From positions 1 through 10,606 of the forward strand of contig CAIYYQ010000041.1 of the NCBI GenBank assembly GCA_903930505.1: 10,606 nucleotides of DNA, given 5' to 3'. Of this stretch, positions 1 to 6,170 are shown in pieces (within the stretch, counting starts at the first letter, position 1; the number at the start of each line of letters is the position of its first letter). The stretch comes from Methanobacteriota archaeon. Lineage in GTDB: Archaea > Thermoplasmatota > E2 > DHVEG-1. The notes under the pieces are model-generated. The model saw nothing but the letters and a program-made list of their open reading frames with translations. It was not told the origin of the DNA and ran no database searches. The translations under genes were made by a program, and so were the position numbers.

Positions 1-372
1 GGCACGTTGCTCATCATTCATAAGAGAAACACCTTCGCCGCGGGAAGTCACTTTTCGCGAAGTGCATCCCATGTTGATATCAATGTAATCAAAGTCAAGG
101 TCCTCGATGATTTTTGCTGCTTGTGCCATGCTCGTTGGATCACTTCCTAGCAGTTGAACGCCTTGTATGTGTGACCCGGAAACCTTTTGTATCATCTGAA
201 GTGTGCGTTGATTTTGTTGTAAGAGTGCTCGTGCGTTTATCATTTCTGTTGTGAGAAATGGTGGGTCAAAATCAGCAAGTATGGTGCGGTATGGATAATC
301 GGTGAATCCCGTGAGTGGTGGGAGCATGAGTTTTGTTTCATGCAGTCGTTTGATAAATAATGGTGTTTTCAT
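1..372 (-). CDS. dus: tRNA-dihydrouridine synthase (Dus), N-terminal part, cut by window edge
   Basis: Reading the minus strand from the ATG at 372-370 gives 124 codons without a stop, running off the left edge. The start has the Dus flavin-barrel signature: LPPLTGFTDYPYR (residues about 17-29), corresponding to the family's MAPMxGxTDxxFR. Later comes a QLLGSDP stretch and then DYIDINMGCTSRKV followed by RGEGVSLM (about 95-117), matching the family's D-x-N-x-GCP-x-x-K-V…G-x-G-x-x-L-M block, with Thr where Pro is usual. Dus enzymes use FMN and NADPH to reduce uridine to dihydrouridine in the tRNA D-loop or variable region. The catalytic Cys and the helical domain would lie beyond the window. 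No ribosome site is seen before the ATG; an AT-rich TATA-like element at 412-420 on the minus strand would give a short leader. It is divergent from the AbrB operon. Family identification is secure; the exact tRNA position modified is not. Confidence 0.9.
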   Translation of the reverse strand, partial: MKTPLFIKRLHETKLMLPPLTGFTDYPYRTILADFDPPFLTTEMINARALLQQNQRTLQMIQKVSGSHIQGVQLLGSDPTSMAQAAKIIEDLDFDYIDINMGCTSRKVTSRGEGVSLMNDEQRA

Positions 373-386
373 AGTCAAACAGATAT

Positions 387-409
387 AAAAGAGGGGGTAA
401 TTCTCTTTT
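387..409. repeat. 7-bp-arm inverted repeat followed by T-run, dus upstream region
   Basis: AAAAGAG (387-393) and CTCTTTT (403-409) form a perfect inverted repeat around a 9-nt spacer. It sits at or just upstream of the probable dus transcription start on the minus strand, and on the plus strand it runs into a T-rich tract. It could be an operator for dus, or a hairpin blocking plus-strand transcription. Low-complexity composition makes a chance repeat quite possible. Confidence 0.3.
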
Positions 410-443
410 TTCTTTTTATTTTCCAACTGAATGAATTATAAAA

Positions 444-464
444 GAACGAGATACGTTCCTCGTT
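444..464. promoter_or_regulatory. Nested inverted repeats, possible operator upstream of the AbrB operon
   Basis: GAACG (444-448) pairs with CGTTC (454-458), and AACGAG (445-450) also pairs with CTCGTT (459-464), so one half-site can pair with two downstream partners. The cluster lies about 37-57 bp upstream of the operon's TATA box and between the divergent dus and AbrB promoters. That is a typical place for a regulator site, and AbrB-type proteins often control their own operon. No second copy elsewhere in the window supports a motif, so this is an inference from symmetry and position. Confidence 0.35.
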
Positions 465-495
465 TAGATTAGTATGATTTGAATGATTTGTATGA

Positions 496-509
496 AAAAG
501 TATAAATAT
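496..509 (+). promoter_or_regulatory. TATA-box promoter of the AbrB/ABC operon
   Basis: TATAAATAT at 501-509, preceded by a purine-rich AAAAG resembling a BRE, is the best archaeal TATA box in this intergenic region. A start about 27 nt downstream of its centre (near 531-533) leaves a 16-18 nt leader. That leader carries GAGGT at 538-542, six nt before the ATG at 549. This also argues against initiation at the upstream in-frame ATG at 483, which lies before the box. Confidence 0.65.
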
Positions 510-548
510 CATTCATTCTTTACCGCTCGTTATTCTCGAGGTAAAATA

Positions 549-782
549 ATGGACAAAAAAACTATATTTTATGGCAGCACAACAGTCGGCGAACGCGGAC
601 AAATAGTACTACCAGTAAAATTGCGTAAAGATTTCGAAATAAAAAAAGGTGACAAACTTTTAGTTATTCTTGATCCCCATGGATCTCGCATCACCTTAGT
701 CAACCCTGATACCATGAACAAATTTCTAGACATGATGACCGAAAATATCAACCAAATCAAATCAAAAATAAAGAAAAAGTGA
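549..782 (+). CDS. AbrB/SpoVT-type swapped-hairpin DNA-binding regulator
   Basis: A 77-residue protein. Residues about 8-50 contain the AbrB/MazE-like core: GSTTVGERGQIVLPVKLRK, then FEIKKGDKLLVI and a final strand HGSRITLVNP. This is the usual T-V-x-x-R-G-Q-I-x-x-P…L-x-x-G-D pattern of dimeric swapped-hairpin DNA-binding proteins. The C-terminus (about 53-77) is a predicted helix ending in a lysine-rich tail, probably for oligomerisation. The start is set by GAGGT at 538-542 with 6-nt spacing and by a TATA box at 501-509; an in-frame extension to 483 lies upstream of the expected transcript. Its TGA overlaps a GTG and ends 5 nt before the ATG of the following ABC ATPase, so the genes are almost certainly co-transcribed. 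A role as the operon's own regulator is inferred from position. An antitoxin role is less likely because no toxin gene follows. Confidence 0.88.
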   Translation: MDKKTIFYGSTTVGERGQIVLPVKLRKDFEIKKGDKLLVILDPHGSRITLVNPDTMNKFLDMMTENINQIKSKIKKK

Positions 783-787
783 TTATC

Positions 788-1990
788 ATGACCGAAAATG
801 CAACTGATAGACCCCAAATTACAAAAAAATTCAAATGCCCCACATGTGGAAACATTGCAACCTATGCGGGAAAACCTGGCGAACGCATCATCGTCACCTG
901 TTCATCCTGCGGCTCAAAAGGCAGAATAACCATGCCAGAAACAGCCCAGACAAAGATGTATTCAACAAACGGCAACGCCATCGAAGTTACCCATCTCACA
1001 AAAATGTTCGGGGATTTCACAGCGGTCAATGACATTTCATTCTCCGTGAAAAAAGGAGAAATATTTGGTTTACTCGGACCGAACGGCGCAGGAAAATCTA
1101 CGATAATACGAGGTCTCTGTACATTGAGCAGACCCACTGACGGCACTGCAACAGTCGCTGGATATGACATTGTAAAAGAAGACGGAAAAGTACGGGAACA
1201 CATCGGCCTTGTCTCAGAAAAAATGATCATGTACGATCAGCTTACTGCGCGAGAAAACCTCAAACTTTTCGGGAAACTCTATAACCTTCCTAATGCCACC
1301 TTGAATAAACGAATTGATGACCTGCTTGGTTTTGTTCGCATGGAGAAATGGGCAGATCACAAGATAAGTACGTTCTCAACAGGTATGAAACAACGCATTA
1401 ATGTTATCCGTGCGCTGGTGAATGAACCTGAGATTCTGTTTCTTGATGAACCAACACTTGGACTTGACCCGCAATCAACTGCAGAGATACGAGAACTTAC
1501 TAGAAGAATTAATGCAGAAAACGGGACCACGATCATTCTGACGACACACATCATGGTTGAAGCAGATATTTTGTGTAAAAGGATCGGAATCATTGACCAT
1601 GGGAAAATAGTCGCGCTTGATACACCATCAAACCTGAAAAAACTTGTCTCCGGGACAGATAATACTAATTTCGAAATCGAGATATCAAACCTTGAACCCC
1701 GCATGATGTCATCCTTACAATTCCTAGGTTCTGTGAAATCTCTGGTTCAGGAAGATCCAACACATATCAAAGTTCGCGCGAACGGCAATGATTCCTTTGA
1801 TACTATCGTTGATACCTTGCGCAAAGATGGGGCGAAAATACTCATGGTAAAAAACCTTGAACCATCCCTGGAGGACGTTTTCTTACATCTTACCGGACGC
1901 GAAGCAAGAGAAAAAGTATCAGAGAATGCTGCCAGTCAAATGGGTGGACACGGGCCGCATGGACGACGAAGAGCAAAAAGGGTACGGTAG
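788..1990 (+). CDS. ABC exporter ATPase with N-terminal zinc ribbon (ABC-2 type)
   Basis: A 400-residue ATPase. Residues 17-42 hold a CPTCG…CSSCG zinc ribbon (Cys 17, 20, 38, 41). The nucleotide-binding domain runs from about 65 to 285: Walker A GPNGAGKST (97-105), signature region STGMKQR (about 197-203), Walker B LFLDEP (217-222), D-loop GLDP, and switch histidine H254 in TTH. The signature is STGMK rather than LSGGQ, and the Q-loop position appears to be Glu (E144), both seen in other ABC-2 ATPases. A DrrA-like C-terminal domain with LEPSLEDVFLHLTGRE follows, then a Gly/His/Arg-rich tail. It should power the permease encoded next. The start could instead be GTG 779, overlapping the regulator's stop as GTGA; ATG 788 is preferred because GTGAT (779-783) makes a plausible ribosome site 4 nt ahead. 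Substrate is not predictable. The zinc ribbon is the unusual part; it may serve protein-protein or nucleic-acid contact. Confidence 0.92.
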   Translation: MTENATDRPQITKKFKCPTCGNIATYAGKPGERIIVTCSSCGSKGRITMPETAQTKMYSTNGNAIEVTHLTKMFGDFTAVNDISFSVKKGEIFGLLGPNGAGKSTIIRGLCTLSRPTDGTATVAGYDIVKEDGKVREHIGLVSEKMIMYDQLTARENLKLFGKLYNLPNATLNKRIDDLLGFVRMEKWADHKISTFSTGMKQRINVIRALVNEPEILFLDEPTLGLDPQSTAEIRELTRRINAENGTTIILTTHIMVEADILCKRIGIIDHGKIVALDTPSNLKKLVSGTDNTNFEIEISNLEPRMMSSLQFLGSVKSLVQEDPTHIKVRANGNDSFDTIVDTLRKDGAKILMVKNLEPSLEDVFLHLTGREAREKVSENAASQMGGHGPHGRRRAKRVR

Positions 1991-1999
1991 GTGAAAATG

Positions 2000-3181
2000 A
2001 TGAGCGTAAAAAATGTAGCACGTCATAGTTTTTGGATTTGCTGGAAAGATTTACTTGAGTTCAGCAGAAGCAAACTTCGATTAATTATGCTTATTGCAAT
2101 GCCACTGTTCATGATGGTGATGGTTGGTTTTATTTTCCCATCAGGATCTTCTATCAGCGACACACCGATCGCACTTGCCAATCAAGATACAGGATCACAA
2201 GGCAGCACTTTTGTAACAATGCTCAATGCAATCAACAATAACACCGGGATGATGGATCTTCGCACTGCAACAGATTTTGATGACATCAAAACTATGCTGC
2301 AAAACAGCGATGTGAACGGAGGAGTCATCATACCGGAGAACTTCACCTCAGATATTCTCTCCGGAAAACAGGGTACTATTATCATTGTGATTGATCAGTC
2401 AAATCCGCAGATGTCAGCAACGATTCAAGCTGTGCTATCGAAAACAATTGAGATGATGGGTGAGCAAATGGCGGTCCAAAAACTCAACATCACCTTTCAT
2501 GTGTCTGAAACCGAAGCAACCAGCATGGTGAAACCCTACAATGTCCAGTCAAAAGGAATCATCCCCGGAGACTCGACAAACTACTTCCAGTTTGTCGCAC
2601 CAGGTATCGTCGCCATGATCGTCATGATGGCGCTCATGACAGGGTTGCCGCATGCGATTTCCTATGAAAAAGACATGGGGACGTTGGATGGTATGCTCGC
2701 GGCACCAATCAACCGCCTGTCAATCATCCTTGGGAAGGTTATGGCTCAGACGATCCGAGGTATGATCCAGGGATTCATCATCCTCATCCTTGCCGTAGCA
2801 CTTTTCGGTGTTGTTATCGAAGGAAGCGTCCTGCTCGTCATATTCTTGATTCTGCTAACTGTTTTCAGTTTTGTTGGTCTTGGTATTCTCATTACGTCAT
2901 TCACTGAAAATGAGGAGACTGCGACCATGGTGATGATGACTCTTATGTTTCCGATGATGTTTCTTTCCGGGGTATTCTTCCCTATTCAGCAGATGCCGTG
3001 GTACATGCAAGGAATCGCAAAATTCCTTCCATTAACCTATGCGACAACCGCGTTACGAAAGGTCATGGTGCTCGGGGCAGATGTCCCTGCTGTATCCTAT
3101 GAGATAGCGATCCTCGTTGCATTTGGTCTTGTGCTGCTGCTCGTTGCAGTACCATTGTTTAAAAGAGCGATGAGCAAATAA
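2000..3181 (+). CDS. ABC-2 family permease with large external domain
   Basis: A 393-residue membrane protein of the ABC2_membrane_3 / YhgE-like topology. One N-terminal membrane segment (about 25-47, IMLIAMPLFMMVMVGFIF) is followed by a soluble, presumably extracytoplasmic region of about 150 residues. Five further segments (about 195-390) then follow, containing FVAPGIVAMIV, a GTLDGMLAAPI coupling-helix region, FSFVGLGILI and FLSGVFFPIQQMPWYMQ. These are hallmark motifs of ABC-2 exporters such as drug or polymer transporters. The start was set at ATG 2000 because AGGTGA (1989-1994) lies 5 nt upstream; GTG 1991 and ATG 1997 are in frame but overlap or crowd that ribosome site. The gap to the ATPase stop is 9 nt, so the two form one transporter, probably as a homodimeric permease with an ATPase dimer. 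Substrate unknown. Confidence 0.9.
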   Translation: MSVKNVARHSFWICWKDLLEFSRSKLRLIMLIAMPLFMMVMVGFIFPSGSSISDTPIALANQDTGSQGSTFVTMLNAINNNTGMMDLRTATDFDDIKTMLQNSDVNGGVIIPENFTSDILSGKQGTIIIVIDQSNPQMSATIQAVLSKTIEMMGEQMAVQKLNITFHVSETEATSMVKPYNVQSKGIIPGDSTNYFQFVAPGIVAMIVMMALMTGLPHAISYEKDMGTLDGMLAAPINRLSIILGKVMAQTIRGMIQGFIILILAVALFGVVIEGSVLLVIFLILLTVFSFVGLGILITSFTENEETATMVMMTLMFPMMFLSGVFFPIQQMPWYMQGIAKFLPLTYATTALRKVMVLGADVPAVSYEIAILVAFGLVLLLVAVPLFKRAMSK

Positions 3182-3189
3182 ACAAAAAC

Positions 3190-3208
3190 CTCTTTTTTTC
3201 TTTTTTTA
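3190..3208 (+). terminator. T-rich terminator between convergent ABC operons
   Basis: Just after the plus-strand permease stop come two T-runs (3193-3199 and 3201-3207) separated by a C, ending where the opposing permease's stop begins. Archaeal termination typically needs only such U-tracts. The complementary A-rich stretch at 3179-3188 could provide a weaker U-tract for the minus-strand operon. No strong hairpin is present. Confidence 0.6.
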
Positions 3209-3982
3209 TTATTCCATGAGTCTCTTCAGACCCCATGCTCCAGCGAGAACAAAAAAAGCGGTTACCAACAATAACACTCCGATATCCAAAGGCACCTGGG
3301 TTAAATCATTTGTGATGAGAAGGGATCGAAGAGAATCAACAACGTAATACAGCGGGTTTATTTTCGTGACGTATTGGAGGATCTGAGGCATGGCATCAAC
3401 AGGGTAAAGAGCGTTACTTGCGAAAAAAAACGGCATGGTGATAAGCTGAATGACTCCCATGAAACGTTCCCTGCGTCGTAAAAAAGATGCAAACACAATG
3501 GACAGGCATGCAAAGCATGTTGATGCAAGAATCACAATCACGATAGTACCGAGTATGTTGATGAGCCCAAAGACGAACGATACACCAAGCAGAAGAGAGA
3601 TAAAGATGATCATCACTGTTTGTATCAGGCCTCTCGCACCTGCAGAAATCCCTTTTCCAAGAACAATAGACTGCCGCGATGTCGGGGTCGCCATTAATTT
3701 TGCAAGAATCCCTGAATCTCTATCCCATGTGATAGCTATTCCAAAAAAAATAGAGGTGAAAAGAATCGACTGCGCGATAATACCAGGGGCGATAAATGAA
3801 ATATACGAAATATTCCCTGTGTTGATTATTCGATAGGTGTTAAACATGGTGCCAAAGACGACCAACCAAAGAATCGGCTGAATCATTCTTACGAACAGCT
3901 CAAGAGGATCATGTATCAGTTTTCGTATCTCAAACTCAAGGATAACGAATGTTTTATTCACAAAATTTTTTGCTGAAACCAT
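3209..3982 (-). CDS. ABC-2 type permease, DrrB-like
   Basis: A 257-residue integral membrane protein with about six membrane segments, of the compact ABC2_membrane type without a large external domain. Diagnostic stretches are FVRMIQPILWLVVFGTMF (first segment), SFIAPGIIAQSILF, the coupling region WDRDSGILAKLMATP, then FACLSIVFASF and PFFFASNALYPVDAMP. Long ABC-2 drug-efflux permeases such as DrrB share these. The reading frame stays open 16 codons further upstream, but ATG 3982-3980 is chosen. It shares one base with the TGA of the upstream ATPase gene (TGATG overlap), and a GAGGT ribosome site lies 7 nt before it. The longer start would overlap the ATPase gene by 49 nt and has no ribosome site. 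With the ATPase it forms a two-gene exporter; substrate not predictable (drug-, lipid- or peptide-like molecules are usual). Confidence 0.9.
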   Translation of the reverse strand: MVSAKNFVNKTFVILEFEIRKLIHDPLELFVRMIQPILWLVVFGTMFNTYRIINTGNISYISFIAPGIIAQSILFTSIFFGIAITWDRDSGILAKLMATPTSRQSIVLGKGISAGARGLIQTVMIIFISLLLGVSFVFGLINILGTIVIVILASTCFACLSIVFASFLRRRERFMGVIQLITMPFFFASNALYPVDAMPQILQYVTKINPLYYVVDSLRSLLITNDLTQVPLDIGVLLLVTAFFVLAGAWGLKRLME

Positions 3983-4998
3983 CAGGTCAACCTCTTGAAT
4001 GTCCGCCGTCGTCCTTTCAGCGATTTCCATTCGTTCTTCGAAGTGCCTTCCTCAAGTTTTGATCCTGTGAACTTCAGAAATGCGTCTTCAAGGGTCGGGC
4101 TTTTTACTTCAAGGTCCTTTACTTTGATATGATGATCAGTGAGCGTTTGAAGAATCTGCGGCGCATGCTGAGGAGCATTCTGGACTGTAAACCGCCATTT
4201 CCCCTCAGACAATGAGGTGATAGAAACGATCAAGTCTTTCAAAAGGGAGGTGAGATATTGTTCTTCATCTTTTTTCTGGTCACCAAAATCAAGAACAACG
4301 GTGACAGTGCCTACCCCCACTTTTTCCTTCAGTGCATCTGGTGAATCAATGATGGAGATTTTCCCATGATCAATAATCCCGATGCGATCACACAGGACCT
4401 CTGCCTCTTCCATATAATGGGTCGTTAGGAAAATCGTCGTCTTCCATTCTTTTTTCAGCTCTTGTATATGTTCCCAGACAAGTTTTCTTCCTGCAGGATC
4501 TAGACCAATGGTTGGTTCATCTAAAAAAAGTAGACGCGGACGATGCAGCATCGCCTGACCGATCTCTAATCGTCTCACCATACCACCCGAATAGGTAGCT
4601 ACAAGGCTATGTGCTCGTTGAGTAAGACCCATGATCTCAAGGATGTTTTTTATCCTCTGCAATCGTTCGCCCCGAGGGATATCATAGAGTTTCGCAGATA
4701 ACAGCAGATTTTCGTACCCAGTGAGCGTCCCATCTGCTGAAATATCCTGGGGGACATATCCGATCATTTCTCGGACTTTTGATGATTCTTTTGTGACATC
4801 GACGCCGAATATTTTTGCGGTTCCCTGTGTTGCCTTTGTGAGTGTGACTAATATTTTTATCGTAGAGGATTTCCCGGCGCCGTTTGGTCCAAGGAAACCA
4901 AAAATAATGCCTTCCTCAACATCAAACGATATATCATCAACTGCTTTGATGTCTCCTTTGTAAATCTTTGAAAGGTTTCTCACTTCAACAGCTTTCAT
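3982..4998 (-). CDS. ABC transporter ATPase, DrrA-like (daunorubicin-resistance family)
   Basis: A 338-residue ATPase. Walker A GPNGAGKSS (37-45), Q-loop GYVPQ (Q84), signature YSGGMVRR (136-143), Walker B LLFLDEP (156-162), D-loop GLDP (165-168) and H194 in TTHYMEEAE are all intact. The C-terminal domain (about 220-315) ends with LEVKSPTLEDAFLKFTG, typical of DrrA/CcmA-type exporter ATPases. It is followed by a basic tail (KGRRRTFKR) reaching the stop. It energises the permease encoded downstream with a one-base overlap. The start is uncertain between ATG 5016 (adding MFLPIN) and ATG 4998. The latter places the first conserved strand (AVEVRNLSK) at the usual distance from the N-terminus, but neither has a ribosome site. 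TATA-like elements at 5026-5033 and 5036-5044 suit one start each. Confidence 0.92.
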   Translation of the reverse strand: MKAVEVRNLSKIYKGDIKAVDDISFDVEEGIIFGFLGPNGAGKSSTIKILVTLTKATQGTAKIFGVDVTKESSKVREMIGYVPQDISADGTLTGYENLLLSAKLYDIPRGERLQRIKNILEIMGLTQRAHSLVATYSGGMVRRLEIGQAMLHRPRLLFLDEPTIGLDPAGRKLVWEHIQELKKEWKTTIFLTTHYMEEAEVLCDRIGIIDHGKISIIDSPDALKEKVGVGTVTVVLDFGDQKKDEEQYLTSLLKDLIVSITSLSEGKWRFTVQNAPQHAPQILQTLTDHHIKVKDLEVKSPTLEDAFLKFTGSKLEEGTSKNEWKSLKGRRRTFKRLT

Positions 4999-5025
4999 AT
5001 TTATAGGCAAAAACATCAGAAGAGT

Positions 5026-5044
5026 CTATTTAACTATTTTTATG
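5026..5044 (-). promoter_or_regulatory. Candidate TATA elements for the minus-strand ABC operon
   Basis: On the minus strand two AT boxes occur in tandem: ATAAAAAT (about 5036-5043), about 27 nt upstream of ATG 5016, and TTAAATAG (5026-5033), about 35 nt upstream of ATG 4998. Either would yield a leaderless or nearly leaderless transcript. The sequence alone does not decide between them. Confidence 0.4.
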
Positions 5045-5083
5045 ATGATGCTATAAAAATATGGTTTTAATTATATCATAATG

Positions 5084-5093
5084 TTTATTATAT
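5084..5093 (+). promoter_or_regulatory. TATA box for the DUF6159 gene, leaderless arrangement
   Basis: TTTATTATAT begins 31 nt before ATG 5115 and is centred about 27 nt upstream, so transcription should begin at or very near the start codon. No ribosome site lies in the intervening 21 nt, consistent with a leaderless mRNA. Confidence 0.5.
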
Positions 5094-5114
5094 CTTATCT
5101 CTTACCAGTTACCT

Positions 5115-5927
5115 ATGGGGAGAGTTGGTCGCAGCTGGGAACTGATGAAAAAAAGCTTCGGAGTCATCCGGCAGGATAAAAAAATATTATTATTTCCGAT
5201 TCTATCGATAACCGCCTGTGTCATACTTGTTATATCGTTTTTTGTAGGGTTTTTCTTTTTAGGGTTTTTGTCACTTAGCACTCAGCCGTGGGTATGGGTT
5301 ACCAGTGTATTTCTTATCTATACAATTCTTTTTTTCATAGTCATTTTTTTCAACACCGCAGTAACCGGATGTGCAAGCATCAGACTCAACGGCGGTAAAC
5401 CAACTCTTTCCGATGGATTCAGAATCGCCATACAAAATGTTGGAAGAATATTTCTCTGGACGATCTTCTCAGCAACCATTGGTGTGATACTGCAAGGGAT
5501 ACGGGAAAAAACAGGGTTGCTGGGAAAAATTGTTGCAGGCATTGTGGGAATCGCATGGTCCTATGTCACATTTTTCATCATCCCTGTATTAATCTTTGAG
5601 AAAAAAGGGGTGTTGCCATCGATACGAAGAAGCGCACAACTGTTCAAAGAAACCTGGGGAGAAACCATCGTTGGAACCCTTGGATTTGGCATTATTTTCT
5701 CTTTAATAGCAGTTGCTGGTATCATCCCGATTATTTTCGGTGTATTCATGGGTTTTTACGGTATTATTATCGGGCTTGTCATCGCATTCATTTACTGGAT
5801 TATCATCGCTGCAGTCTCCTTAGCAACCAACGCAGTGTACGTGACTGCATTGTATCAATATGCGACAAAAAAAGAGTTGCCGCTTGGATTTGATGCATCT
5901 CTTATGCCGCAACCGAATGGAAAATGA
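5115..5927 (+). CDS. Polytopic membrane protein, DUF6159-like
   Basis: A 270-residue protein of unknown function. The N-terminus (GRSWELMKKSFGVIRQDKKILLFPILS, in two halves: an amphipathic start, then a charged RQDKK turn entering the membrane) is the pattern I associate with the archaeal/bacterial DUF6159 membrane family. About six membrane segments follow: roughly 24-53, 58-82, 113-132, 140-162, and a long hydrophobic C-terminal stretch from about 180 to 250 that can hold two or more passes. Between segments 2 and 3 is a conserved-looking glycine-rich loop with NGGKPTLSDGFR. The C-terminus is short and cytoplasmic-looking. Start at ATG 5115 is supported by a TATA box about 27 nt upstream and absence of a leader. 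It is transcribed alone, divergent from the second ABC exporter. No catalytic motif is seen. The family name is from recollection of the pattern, so the call is moderate; coding status is near certain. Confidence 0.8.
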   Translation: MGRVGRSWELMKKSFGVIRQDKKILLFPILSITACVILVISFFVGFFFLGFLSLSTQPWVWVTSVFLIYTILFFIVIFFNTAVTGCASIRLNGGKPTLSDGFRIAIQNVGRIFLWTIFSATIGVILQGIREKTGLLGKIVAGIVGIAWSYVTFFIIPVLIFEKKGVLPSIRRSAQLFKETWGETIVGTLGFGIIFSLIAVAGIIPIIFGVFMGFYGIIIGLVIAFIYWIIIAAVSLATNAVYVTALYQYATKKELPLGFDASLMPQPNGK

Positions 5928-5955
5928 AAAAGAATCATCAATAACTTGTGATTTT

Positions 5956-6093
5956 AACAAACAGGTCAACCCAAAAATCATCCAAAGAAAAGCACGACAT
6001 AGCAAAATAGAGGCAACACTACAATATGATCATGTAAGTGATGAGATAGTGAGAGAATATTTTACTAACTTGGTTAATAATTCTCAGAAATAA
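5956..6093 (+). pseudogene. Tyrosine recombinase (integrase) C-terminal remnant
   Basis: A 45-codon segment ending at TAA 6091 reads as the extreme C-terminus of a tyrosine recombinase. VNPKIIQRKARHSKIEATL is followed by QYDHVSDEIVREYF, matching the family's final box with the active-site His (RHS, codon 5998-6000) and the catalytic nucleophile Tyr (QYDH, codon 6025-6027). The rest of the enzyme (the first Arg, Lys and HxxR motifs, plus the N-terminal core-binding domain) is absent upstream, where the intact DUF6159 gene ends at 5927. An in-frame ATG at 5917 could give a 58-aa product, but it has no ribosome site and would lack most catalytic residues. It is best read as the scar of a deleted integrated element. 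Its junction with DUF6159 may mark the deletion point. Confidence 0.7.
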
Positions 6094-6140
6094 TTCGAAC
6101 AAACTAAAAACAGATGAGAGCTAATATCGAATGAAAAACA

Positions 6141-6148
6141 TTAAATCT
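6141..6148 (+). promoter_or_regulatory. TATA box for the nuclease-like gene, leaderless arrangement
   Basis: TTAAATCT begins 30 nt before ATG 6171 and is preceded by an A-rich GAAAAACA that could act as BRE. The sequence up to the ATG has no ribosome site, so a leaderless transcript is expected. The box gives this gene its own promoter. Confidence 0.5.
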
Positions 6149-6170
6149 ATACACAAGTTCCCAAGTTATA

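Noticed and set aside
483..548. N-terminal extension of the AbrB regulator to ATG 483
   Set aside because: The TATA box at 501-509 lies inside it, and GAGGT is correctly spaced for ATG 549, where the AbrB fold begins normally.
3450..3836. 128-codon plus-strand frame opposite the DrrB-like permease
   Set aside because: It is antisense to a clear ABC-2 permease, has no recognisable domain and is composed of residues expected from reading a membrane gene backwards.
5860..5955. Longer 77-codon ORF reading into the integrase remnant
   Set aside because: Its first part overlaps the end of the DUF6159 gene in another frame and shows no recombinase similarity; only the segment from about 5956 does.
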